Assembly (NCBI RefSeq): GCF_006538365.1 | Contig: NZ_BJKN01000001.1 | Coordinates: 1,173,583-1,237,582 of the forward strand | Reading direction: 5' to 3' | DNA: 64,000 bases | Source: Moorella sp. E308F | GTDB lineage: Bacteria > Bacillota > DSM-521 > Neomoorellales > Neomoorellaceae | In this document: positions 1-6,770 of the stretch, piece by piece | Numbering within the stretch: position 1 is the first letter of the stretch | Layout: each line of letters opens with the position of its first letter | Program-made: the position numbers and the translations under genes | The notes under the pieces: generated by a model | Told to the model about the DNA's origin: nothing | Databases searched by the model: none | The model's input: the letters and a program-made list of their open reading frames with translations, nothing else

Positions 1-879
1 ACCCTGGATCTCAAAGTCAGGTCCCGGTATTTTTATAACTTCACCTGGCAGGAACAGGCGGATGTCCCGCAGTTGTTCTTGCGAACCCAGTAGGGTTTTA
101 TTGAGGTTTTGCTGACTGAAGGCAGCTACTACCTCGCCTCGGTCTAAATTAACCTGAATAGAATCCGGCCGTAAGCTTCGCCAGGGCAGGGCTGGCAACT
201 GTTGCAAAAGATATTGCAAAGCCGGCAGGGCTCCGGCCCAGGCTTTCTCCAGGGCCAGCAGGTCCCGGGCCCAGGTGGTATTTTGCTGGCGCAGGGCTTT
301 AAGCTTCTTTTCCTGTTCTTCCTTTAGTGCCGCCAGATTTTTTTGAGCCGCCAGGCAGGCTTCCCGGGCCAGTTGCAGTTCCCTTTCTTTGGCCGCCACC
401 AGGCTGCTTTTTTCCCGGGCCAGGCTGGCCAGGGCCAGGTTATGACGGACGATACCGAAGAAATGACCGGCCAGGTGCTTTAATAATTCCCAGCGGATAA
501 AAAAATCAGGCAAGTTGTTACTTAAAAAAGCAGCCGTTATAAAGGGAGAAGAGCCATAGATGTAAAAAAAGCGTAAACTGCGGCCGAAATCCCGGCGCCC
601 GGCAGCCAGATCAGCCTCCGCCCGGTCCAGTGCGGCCCGGGCAGCCCGCAGCTCTTCCTGGACAATTTCCAGGCGTTTTGCCAGCTCCTGGTTCTCGGCA
701 GTGATCTTTTGTAAGCGCGCGTCCAGGCGCAGGATATCCTGCAGGATACGGCTTTCCTGGTTCTGGCTGTCCTGAAGGCGCTGCCGTAAGGCATCTTTTA
801 TATCCACGGCCCCGGAGGCGGGAATATTAACGGCCAATAAAAAAAAGAAGATCGTCAGCCAAACTATCCGGCGGCGCAT
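1..879 (-). CDS. exported coiled-coil protein (partial, runs off the window)
   Basis: Read from the complement. It starts at an ATG at 879 behind a GGGAGG ribosome site and stays open for 293 codons to the window edge, so the C-terminus is missing. The first ~24 residues form a signal peptide: MRRR, a hydrophobic stretch, then an SGA-like cleavage site. The rest is charged and heptad-like, rich in Gln, Glu, Leu and Arg (about residues 25-100 and 145-215), as in the coiled-coil part of PcsB/EnvC-type proteins that control cell-wall hydrolases. The catalytic or terminal domain would lie outside the window, so the peptidoglycan link is only inference. It is divergent from the tRNA genes that follow. 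Confidence 0.7.
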   Translation of the reverse strand, partial: MRRRIVWLTIFFFLLAVNIPASGAVDIKDALRQRLQDSQNQESRILQDILRLDARLQKITAENQELAKRLEIVQEELRAARAALDRAEADLAAGRRDFGRSLRFFYIYGSSPFITAAFLSNNLPDFFIRWELLKHLAGHFFGIVRHNLALASLAREKSSLVAAKERELQLAREACLAAQKNLAALKEEQEKKLKALRQQNTTWARDLLALEKAWAGALPALQYLLQQLPALPWRSLRPDSIQVNLDRGEVVAAFSQQNLNKTLLGSQEQLRDIRLFLPGEVIKIPGPDFEIQG

Positions 880-970
880 TGTTTTCCCTCCCGGTTATAA
901 TATTCGCCAGGCAAGGGCTAAATCCTGCTGTCGATGGAAAAAGATGTAAAATTTATCCATTAAGTCGACC

Positions 971-999
971 TTGACAGGCTTATGCGAAAAGATTATAAT
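971..999 (+). promoter_or_regulatory. sigma-A promoter of the tRNA pair
   Basis: TTGACA at 971-976 and TATAAT at 994-999 are both perfect consensus hexamers separated by 17 bp. The promoter lies 20 bp before tRNA-Ala and is oriented towards it. Confidence 0.85.
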
Positions 1000-1019
1000 A
1001 AAACCTGCATTGATAGTAA

Positions 1020-1095
<76 letters not shown>

Positions 1096-1108
1096 CAAGG
1101 TTTTATAG

Positions 1109-1183
1109 GGGCGCGTAGCTCAGTGGGAGAGCGCTTGACTCACATTCAAGAGGTCGCAGGTTCAATCCCTGCCGTGCCCACCA
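1109..1183 (+). tRNA. tRNA-Val (anticodon CAC)
   Basis: Cloverleaf with acceptor GGGCGCG/CGTGCCC (one G-U pair), D arm GCTC/GAGC, anticodon stem CTTGA/TCAAG with loop CTCACAT (anticodon CAC), T arm GCAGG-TTCAATC-CCTGC, and encoded CCA. It lies 13 bp after tRNA-Ala and is probably cotranscribed from the 971 promoter. Confidence 0.95.
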
Positions 1184-1217
1184 GGATAGTTAAGCAGTTT
1201 CAAGGGCTTCAAGCATC

Positions 1218-1266
1218 GTGAACAGCTTCCTGTTAGGAGAAACAGGAAGCTGTTCACATTTTGTTC
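1218..1266 (+). terminator. hairpin terminator after the tRNA pair
   Basis: A perfect 17-bp stem, GTGAACAGCTTCCTGTT with its complement, has a 6-nt loop and is followed by ATTTTGTT. The T-run is modest, but the stem is very strong. Confidence 0.7.
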
Positions 1267-1320
1267 ACCTGCAACCCAGGGCCGGCAGTCATGAGTTGCC
1301 GGCTACAGGGGGGCTAAAAT

Positions 1321-1704
1321 ATGGGTACCCAACCTGACGAACTGGCTGCTTATTATGCGAAAAAATACCCTTTGACTTTTACCGACGATTATTCAAAAAC
1401 TGACCCTTTCCTAACCGAGCTTTATAGGGAAGCCTGGCAGGTTGCTGTCCGAGCTGCGGCCATATTAAAAGAGCGATATGGTGCCCAAAAAGTGGTGGCC
1501 TTCGGCTCTTTGGTTGATCGATCCCGCTTTTCGCACTGGTCCGATGTTGACCTGGCGGCGTGGGGCATCCCGGACAACCGGTTCTACGCCGCAGTGGGGG
1601 CGGTGACGGGTCTTAGTGAAAAGTTTAAAGTTGACCTAGTTGACCCGGAAGACTGCCGCGCATCTTTACGCAGGGCTATAGAAAGCGAAGGGGTTGAGCT
1701 ATGA
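1321..1704 (+). CDS. minimal nucleotidyltransferase (MNT), antitoxin-type
   Basis: 127 aa. It carries the polymerase-beta-type nucleotidyltransferase signature GS-x(10)-D-x-D: FGSLVDRSRFSHWSDVDLA near residues 60-80. Small MNT proteins paired with HEPN proteins act as MntA antitoxins that nucleotidylate or neutralise the HEPN RNase (family knowledge). The start at 1321 follows a GGGGGG purine run. Its stop overlaps the ATG of the HEPN gene (ATGA, 1701-1704), which shows the usual HEPN/MNT operon. The partner is broken here, so this gene may be a leftover. Confidence 0.8.
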   Translation: MGTQPDELAAYYAKKYPLTFTDDYSKTDPFLTELYREAWQVAVRAAAILKERYGAQKVVAFGSLVDRSRFSHWSDVDLAAWGIPDNRFYAAVGAVTGLSEKFKVDLVDPEDCRASLRRAIESEGVEL

Positions 1705-2197
1705 AAAAGAAGTACCTTGCCCTGGTCGGCCGCATCCGAGAGGAGCTCGCTGAAATCCAGCAGGCCGTCGACCGCGCCCGAACCGGATAGGAACGCTATC
1801 AACTTACAGGCGATGATTTTTACCTTGACAGCGTAGCTTTTAATCTTCACAGCTTTTATACGGGGCTGGAGAGGATTTTTGAACTAGTTGCCATCAATCT
1901 GGAGCAAAGTAAGCCGGAGGGGCAAAACTGGCATCAGAGCTCTTGCACCAGATGGCGGTTGAGATTGAACTGATACGTCCCCCTGTCATCTCCAGGGAAA
2001 CCAGGAACAGCCTGGATGAATACAGGGGCTTCCGTCACGTTGTGCGCAATATATATACCTTCCGTCTTTCTCCTGCCCGCATAAAGCCTTTACTGGATAA
2101 CCTTGCGGAAGTTTGGGAGCGCACAAGAAGGGAATTAGAAAGGTTTCTTCTTTTCATTGAAGCAAGGGGTAATTTCATTGAGGAGATGCCTCTATGA
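1701..2197 (+). pseudogene. HEPN-domain protein (HepT-like), broken by a stop and a frameshift
   Basis: Translation begins at the ATG at 1701, overlapping the MNT stop. After 29 codons it meets TAG at 1788-1790, at a place where TGG (Trp) would continue the alignment. The same frame continues as convincing protein (YQLTGDDFYLDSVAFNLHSF and onward) to about 1935. There CATCAGAGCTC looks like CATCAGGAGCTC with one G lost. The second frame then continues with HQMAVEIE and RGFRHVVRNIYTF to TGA at 2195-2197. Two independent lesions make a functional toxin unlikely. The joined reading frame would be about 165 aa, normal for a HEPN protein. Confidence 0.8.
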
Positions 2198-2274
2198 CGG
2201 AATTGGACACGCTTACCGAGGTCGACCTCCGGCAAGTTTGGGGTAATGAAGCAAAGGATTTTACCCCGTGGTGA
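2194..2274 (+). pseudogene. N-terminal stub of a DUF4268-like protein
   Basis: The ATG at 2194 overlaps the HEPN stop. The 26 residues (MTELDTLTEVDLRQVW then NEAKDFTPW) resemble the N-terminus of DUF4268-type nuclease-like proteins, which typically continue with LAENLDLLGEALG. Here the frame ends with TGA directly after FTPW and a hairpin follows, so the rest of the gene is gone. The family match is from memory. Confidence 0.45.
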
Positions 2275-2278
2275 AATC

Positions 2279-2315
2279 AAGCCCTCTGGGGGATTACCAG
2301 AGGGCTTAGTATTTG
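2279..2315 (+). terminator. hairpin, possible terminator
   Basis: AAGCCCTCTGG at 2279-2289 pairs perfectly with CCAGAGGGCTT at 2297-2307 across a 7-nt loop. Only a short T-rich tail (AGTATTTG) follows, so termination may be weak. Confidence 0.45.
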
Positions 2316-2335
2316 CTTCTATGGCAACCGTGTAG

Positions 2336-2503
2336 CAGCGATATCCCCCAAAATTGATACTCACCCCGCATACTCCTCAAATCTATGGCGATATTACGGA
2401 AGTTCTCATTAAGACCAGCAATAATAGCTGGCGAAAAATTGAAAAATACCATGGGCAGAAACTTACTATAGAGGAGATTCGTGCTCTGCAGTCCCATCGG
2501 TGA
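2336..2503 (+). pseudogene. C-terminal remnant of an unrecognised gene
   Basis: This frame is open between TAG at 2333 and TGA at 2501 with protein-like composition (PPKLILTPHTPQIYGD, then TEVLIKTSNNSWRKIE and LTIEEIRALQSHR). It has no start codon with a ribosome site, so it looks like the tail of a truncated gene. No family was recognised. Confidence 0.3.
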
Positions 2504-2577
2504 TTATGCCGTGTTTCTAGGGGGATTACTTGCAAACAGCACACTTGGACGGAAATGAAATGGGAAGGTTTAAAGAG

Positions 2578-2925
2578 TTACGGTAAAACATCGTCTGAGA
2601 CCTGGAGCGCGGCGATAAAGGCGGCGATGTTCTTGGCCGGGACGCCGGTCCGTTCGGCCAGTAGTTTGACCAGCGGGTCGTCGGCCAGGGAATAATAGTT
2701 GGCCAGGGGTAAATGGTCGGTGGCTTTACCGAGCCCTACCAGCTCGTCCAAGGAAACACCAAAAAGCTGGCCAAGTCTAATCAGCGTCTCCAGGCCTGGC
2801 TGCTTTGTCCCGCGCTCCCAGTTGGCTACGGTGGGACGCTCTACGCCGACCATCTTGGCCACATCTTCCTGCCGCAGGCCCCTCCGCTGGCGTAACTGCT
2901 TTAGAGACTCCCCGAACTTCAGCAC
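2578..2925 (-). CDS. Xre-family helix-turn-helix regulator
   Basis: About 115 aa. An N-terminal HTH_3 domain (roughly residues 3-60; LRQEDVAKMVGVERPTVANW is the helix-turn-helix, followed by ERGTKQP) is joined to a ~50-residue tail resembling LexA-less Xre regulators. The start chosen is GTG at 2925, because AGGTGGTG lies at normal spacing before it. The GTGs further upstream sit inside that ribosome site. No target is visible. It is convergent with the MNT remnants and divergent from the long gap that follows. Confidence 0.8.
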   Translation of the reverse strand: MLKFGESLKQLRQRRGLRQEDVAKMVGVERPTVANWERGTKQPGLETLIRLGQLFGVSLDELVGLGKATDHLPLANYYSLADDPLVKLLAERTGVPAKNIAAFIAALQVSDDVLP

Positions 2926-2937
2926 GATTATCACCAC

Positions 2938-3701
2938 CTATCTCAATAATTTGCTTCTAGCTTGTTAAATCTTCTGCTCTCTTAGATTTTCATTTTTTAT
3001 GATGAGGTCCAAGAGGGCAGATGAAGCCTAGTTATTGTGATAATGCGGCATCGCAAAACGAAGGCCTATGTGAGTTTTACCCGTGGCTTGTATGATATGA
3101 CCAATGGTTAAATTTCCAGCTGCTCATTTATGTTTTTGTAAAAAGTGTTTGATCCTTGCGGTACCTTTGGGACAATCACGGTAGAACCGATAGCGGGGCA
3201 GTTTCATCACCTCCTGCACTACCTACTGCCTTTTTACACTTTGAGACAATAACATTTCCAATTCAGGGTCTTGATATTTTACTGCGAGCCTAGGTTTCCA
3301 ATGGAAACATTATATGCATAGAATCCCGCCCTTACTTAAAATATAACCTATGGAGAACGCTCGCTCACAGCGGAATATTAATAAAGGGACAGTTTAGCAT
3401 TATGATTAGGATGAAAAACCGTCCCGGAGCTGCAACATAAATATACTTATCCAATTATAACCTTTTAGAAGTGTTGTGAGAAACCCTTTTAAATCACAGC
3501 TGGCCGCAGTAGTGGTGCCATTGCTAATAAGGATACGAGGCCGGTTGCCGAACACCTGCCACTAGAATTCATGAGCCTTCATCGTTCGACAAGATTTTTA
3601 TGTGGGCAGCCATCTTCTATTGACAAGTTCCCAAAAGAGCACATATAATGTTTCCTAAAGGCACAAAAAGGCGAGTGATACGCCTGAAAAGGAGGCAGCC
3701 G
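2938..3701. other. long non-coding gap
   Basis: About 760 bp with no convincing gene on either strand. The only structure I see is a 7-bp perfect inverted repeat, GTTTCCA-A-TGGAAAC, at 3294-3308, which could be an operator for a dimeric regulator such as one of the two flanking Xre proteins. No tRNA or riboswitch fold was found. The base composition is AT-rich compared with the flanks. Confidence 0.4.
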
Positions 3702-3941
3702 ATGCGCACTGCCCTGCGCAAGGCGCGGCTCAAGGCCGGCCTGACACAATCAGAACTGGCCCACCAGGTGGGGTTGAGACGTGCTTCCTACACCAATATT
3801 GAGAAGGGGCACAAAAACCCTTCCGTGAGTACCGCTCTCCGCATCGCCCGGGCCCTTAACCGACCGGTTGAGGAGCTCTTTGCCGACGAGCTCTATGCCT
3901 TCCATGGTGCTCGGAGCGGGAGAAGGGCGATGGGCGGTTGA
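3702..3941 (+). CDS. small Xre/Cro-type DNA-binding protein
   Basis: 79 aa, almost entirely one HTH_3 domain (KAGLTQSELAHQVGLRRAS, then YTNIEKGHKNPSVSTALRI). ATG at 3702 is chosen because AAAAGGAGG ends 7 bp upstream; the frame extends further upstream, but without a ribosome site. Proteins of this size (the YgzD/Cro-like group) usually act as autorepressors. Its neighbours are of unknown function, so its target cannot be told. Confidence 0.75.
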   Translation: MRTALRKARLKAGLTQSELAHQVGLRRASYTNIEKGHKNPSVSTALRIARALNRPVEELFADELYAFHGARSGRRAMGG

Positions 3942-4140
3942 TCGTCGGGAGTAAATATTGCCATTGCTGCCGCTGATTATGCATCTGGCCGCGGTCTGGA
4001 GCAACACCTTGGAGCCGAACCATGCGCTGGACTTCGGCATCCTCACCCTTAAAATAAAGTCCTGAGCTTTTTAAATAGGGTAACAGACTGGGCAACGTCG
4101 ACTGCTAGAAGTCGTTGGACATCTTAAGGGGGAGCGAAAT

Positions 4141-4302
4141 ATGGTTGATGGCCCATTAACTGAAGAAGAAATTAACGAGCTGTTAGCTGCGTATGAAGAA
4201 CTAACAAGCCGGATTAGAGAGGGCAAAGTTCTACCGCTCACGGATCTGTCTATACAGGAAGAAACGGTGAATAAGAATAATAAGAATTATTCCTGGGAAT
4301 AA
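4141..4302 (+). CDS. small acidic protein of unknown function
   Basis: 53 aa, starting at ATG 4141 behind AAGGGGGAG. The sequence (MVDGPLTEEEINELLAAYEE and onward) is rich in Glu and predicted mostly helical, ending in an Asn/Lys-rich tail. No domain recognised. It sits 60 bp before the c-di-GMP riboswitch on the same strand. The good ribosome site and clean ORF are the only support. Confidence 0.5.
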   Translation: MVDGPLTEEEINELLAAYEELTSRIREGKVLPLTDLSIQEETVNKNNKNYSWE

Positions 4303-4363
4303 AGGGTGTACATTTTTGTGAGTAAGCCAGGTAATACCAAAAGTTAAAAAGGTTGTTATCAGA

Positions 4364-4451
4364 CACCGTTAAGGGCAAACCAGTCGAAAGACTGGGGCGC
4401 AAAGCCGTGGGCCTAAGGCTTGTATAAGCTATGGCTGTCAGGTTGCCGGTG
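4364..4451 (+). promoter_or_regulatory. c-di-GMP-I riboswitch (GEMM)
   Basis: The conserved core is unmistakable: AGGGCAAACC, then the tetraloop-capped helix CCAGTCGAAAGACTGG, GGCGCAAAGCC, GGGCCTAA, the second hairpin, and GGTTGCCGG closing. The P1 helix is CACCG (4364-4368) with CGGTG (4447-4451). GEMM-I aptamers bind cyclic di-GMP and often control motility and chemotaxis genes (established). The next complete gene is the chemoreceptor at 4797, with a terminator in between acting as the likely expression platform. Confidence 0.93.
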
Positions 4452-4488
4452 GACCTTCTTAGAGACGAAGGGAATTATGTTGGCTCTT

Positions 4489-4523
4489 AGAGGGAACAGG
4501 TAACCTGTCCCCTTATTTTTTTG
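4489..4523 (+). terminator. intrinsic terminator, riboswitch expression platform
   Basis: GGGAACAGGT pairs with ACCTGTCCC (one bulged A) and is followed by TTATTTTTTT. It lies 40 bp after the c-di-GMP aptamer. Ligand binding is expected to decide read-through into the chemosensory operon. Whether the switch is ON or OFF cannot be told by eye. Confidence 0.8.
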
Positions 4524-4527
4524 TTAG

Positions 4528-4719
4528 ACGGAAATTATTTTCCTTTACTCAGTATCCTACCCAAACAAAGTTTATATCGAAGGGATACCTTGCGAACCAG
4601 ACAAGTATCGGTACTTAGGGTTAGAAACGCTCATAAGTTTTTTAACGGGACAGTTTGCCCGAGGTATTGTTTTTGGAGAAATGGGCAAGGAGGGATGGCT
4701 ACATGAAAAATGGAAATAA
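4528..4719 (+). other. possible gene remnant between terminator and chemoreceptor
   Basis: One frame, opening right after a TAG at 4525, reads 63 protein-like codons: TEIIFLYSVSYPNKVYIEG, then YRYLGLETLISFLTGQF and GIVFGEMGKEGWLHEKWK, stop at 4717. There is no normal start codon or ribosome site, so it is either a truncated remnant or chance. It fills most of the 275 bp leader before the chemoreceptor gene. A second overlapping frame (4521-4706) looks less protein-like. Confidence 0.3.
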
Positions 4720-4796
4720 ACGGATAAATAGTTGAAAATAGCATTTAAATTTATTTAATAACACTTAAAATATTAAATTCAGGAGGACTGATAACC

Positions 4797-6740
4797 ATGG
4801 CTATTGATGCCACCAAAACACTAGAGCCATTACCTTCTGCTAGTCGAGGGATATACAGCGATACCAGTAAGAGTGGAGCAGTCAAAGAAAGTGACAAAAA
4901 GGAAATGGAGTTACGGAGGAGGCAGGCACGTACTTTTGCGAAGCAACAACAGATTGCCGAGCGGATAGCCAGCGCGACGGAACAACTTTCTTCTGGCGTA
5001 GAAGAGGCTTCCAATGCAGTAGAAGAATTGCGCACTGCCATGGAGCAGATAGCCAGCGGAGCACAAGAGGCCAGCGGTGCTACCCAGCAGTCCCTGTCCG
5101 CTATTCAGGTTATTGGCGAAGCTGCCAAGGTGTCGGTAAAGCAGACCCGGGAATCTCTCACTCGTTGTGAAGCCATTAGAAACCTGGTGAGCCGCACGAG
5201 TGAGGATATTGAGGTCCTGATACAAGGGGTAGACGCCAGCGCCGCCAGGAGCGAGGAGTCGGCTATGCTGGTAGCAAAGCTGGAAGAAGAAGCGTCCAAG
5301 ATTGGCGAGATTGTCCGCACCGTGGTAAGGATAGCTGACCAGACCAACCTTCTAGCCCTGAACGCTGCGATTGAGGCGGCGCGGGCTGGGGAGCACGGCC
5401 GCGGGTTTGCTGTAGTGGCGGACGAGGTAAGAACCTTGGCAGAGACTTCCGAGAAAGCGGCCAGCGACATTCGGAAGATAGTCGGTAGCGTGCAGGAAGA
5501 CGTGCGAACGGTGGCTGAAGCCATCAACAAGGCGGCTGAGGTAGCCAGGGGTGAGACGGAAAAAGGCAAGGCCATCACGGAAGAGCTTAAGAAGATAGCC
5601 GCTTCTGTAGCCAATGTAGTGGAAGGAGCTACCAGAATCGAGCAGCTGGTCACGGAAGTAGAAAAAGCGGTAGCCGAGTTCCAGAAAGGTAGTGAACAGA
5701 TAGCTGCTAATGCTGAGGAGCAGGCCAGCGCCGCCGAGCAGGCCTTGCAGGGGGTTCAACAACAGGTCCAGGCACTAAACGAAATAAGCAATAATAGCAA
5801 TAATTTAGCAGATTTAGCTGATGAACTCAAGCATTCGACCGATGTGGTCAAGTCAGCAGAGGGCCTGGCGGCGGCGGCAGAAGAACTATCCTCGGCCATT
5901 GAGGAGGCCAGCCGTTCGGCAGAAGAGATTAATGCGGCCCTAAATCAGATGGCGAAATCGGCAGAGCAGCAGGCTTCAGCGTCCGAGGAAGCCTCCGTCG
6001 CCATCAAGCAGATCGAAAAATCGATGGGAGTAATTGCGAAGGAGGCCGATGATTCCAGAGCGGCAGCAAAGGAGCTCAGCGACTTGCTGGCTGCAAATAA
6101 AGTCAGGGTAAATGAGCTGATTAAAGGCATCAGGCAGGCAGCAGCAACCAACCTTGAGAACGTACAGAAAGTTAACCAGCTGGAGCGGAACGCCCGCATG
6201 ATCGACAAGATAGTAGACACCATTGCGAGCGTAAGCATCCAGACCAACATGCTGGCAGTAAGCGGCGCTATTGAGTCAGCCCGGGCGGGTGAATACGGCA
6301 AGGGGTTCGCGGTAGTAGCTTCAGACATCCGGAACCTTGCCCAGGAGAGTGCCCGCAATGCTGAGCAGATTAAGGAAATGGTAAAGGGTATTCAAGAGCA
6401 AGTAATGAACGTACTCCGGGACATTACTACTATTGGAGATGTAGTTCAAAAGGAAGCGGAAAAAGCTCAAAAGACAACGTCCGACCTTGACCTTATCGAA
6501 GCCGATATGCGGGTGGTCGTAGAAGGGGTGGAAACGGTTAAAAAGCAGGCTGATGAAAGCCTCCTGAGGGTGGAAGAAGCAGCCAAAGGAGTAGAACAGA
6601 TAGCCACGTCTGCCCAGGAAGCCAGTAAGGCGGCACAAGAAGCAGCCGTCGCCAGCCGCCAGCAAGCGGAAGGCATGAAGGAGCTTGCCCAGGCTATCGA
6701 GGAGATTGCAGCCATGGCGGACGAGCTCCAGCAGGGCTAA
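4797..6740 (+). CDS. soluble methyl-accepting chemotaxis protein with two signalling tips
   Basis: 647 aa; ATG 4797 lies behind AGGAGG. No transmembrane segment and no recognisable sensor domain: nearly the whole protein is Ala/Glu-rich heptad coiled coil. The canonical receptor hairpin tip that binds CheA/CheW occurs twice, at about residues 178-216 (QTNLLALNAAIEAARAGEHG, then GFAVVADEVRTLAE) and at about 475-518 (QTNMLAVSGAIESARAGEYG, then GFAVVASDIRNLAQ). Usual receptors have one tip. The arrangement suggests a cytosolic receptor able to contact two arrays or to crosslink one. It is the first gene of the c-di-GMP riboswitch-led operon and 30 bp before the triple CheW gene. What it senses is unknown. 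Confidence 0.92.
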   Translation: MAIDATKTLEPLPSASRGIYSDTSKSGAVKESDKKEMELRRRQARTFAKQQQIAERIASATEQLSSGVEEASNAVEELRTAMEQIASGAQEASGATQQSLSAIQVIGEAAKVSVKQTRESLTRCEAIRNLVSRTSEDIEVLIQGVDASAARSEESAMLVAKLEEEASKIGEIVRTVVRIADQTNLLALNAAIEAARAGEHGRGFAVVADEVRTLAETSEKAASDIRKIVGSVQEDVRTVAEAINKAAEVARGETEKGKAITEELKKIAASVANVVEGATRIEQLVTEVEKAVAEFQKGSEQIAANAEEQASAAEQALQGVQQQVQALNEISNNSNNLADLADELKHSTDVVKSAEGLAAAAEELSSAIEEASRSAEEINAALNQMAKSAEQQASASEEASVAIKQIEKSMGVIAKEADDSRAAAKELSDLLAANKVRVNELIKGIRQAAATNLENVQKVNQLERNARMIDKIVDTIASVSIQTNMLAVSGAIESARAGEYGKGFAVVASDIRNLAQESARNAEQIKEMVKGIQEQVMNVLRDITTIGDVVQKEAEKAQKTTSDLDLIEADMRVVVEGVETVKKQADESLLRVEEAAKGVEQIATSAQEASKAAQEAAVASRQQAEGMKELAQAIEEIAAMADELQQG

Positions 6741-6770
6741 AGGAATAGGGGTAAACGAGGAGGAAAGTAT

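Noticed and set aside
1788-1790. In-frame TAG in the HEPN gene as a pyrrolysine or recoded codon
   Set aside because: A single-base loss further downstream also breaks the frame, so ordinary decay explains both. There is no pyl gene or recoding structure nearby.
3294-3308. GTTTCCAATGGAAAC as part of a CRISPR array
   Set aside because: It occurs once, with no regularly spaced copies and no cas genes. It is kept only as a possible operator.
5105-5653. Long complement frames opposite the chemoreceptor gene
   Set aside because: Ala/Ser-rich translations produced by the repetitive Ala/Glu codons of the coiled coil; no starts with ribosome sites.
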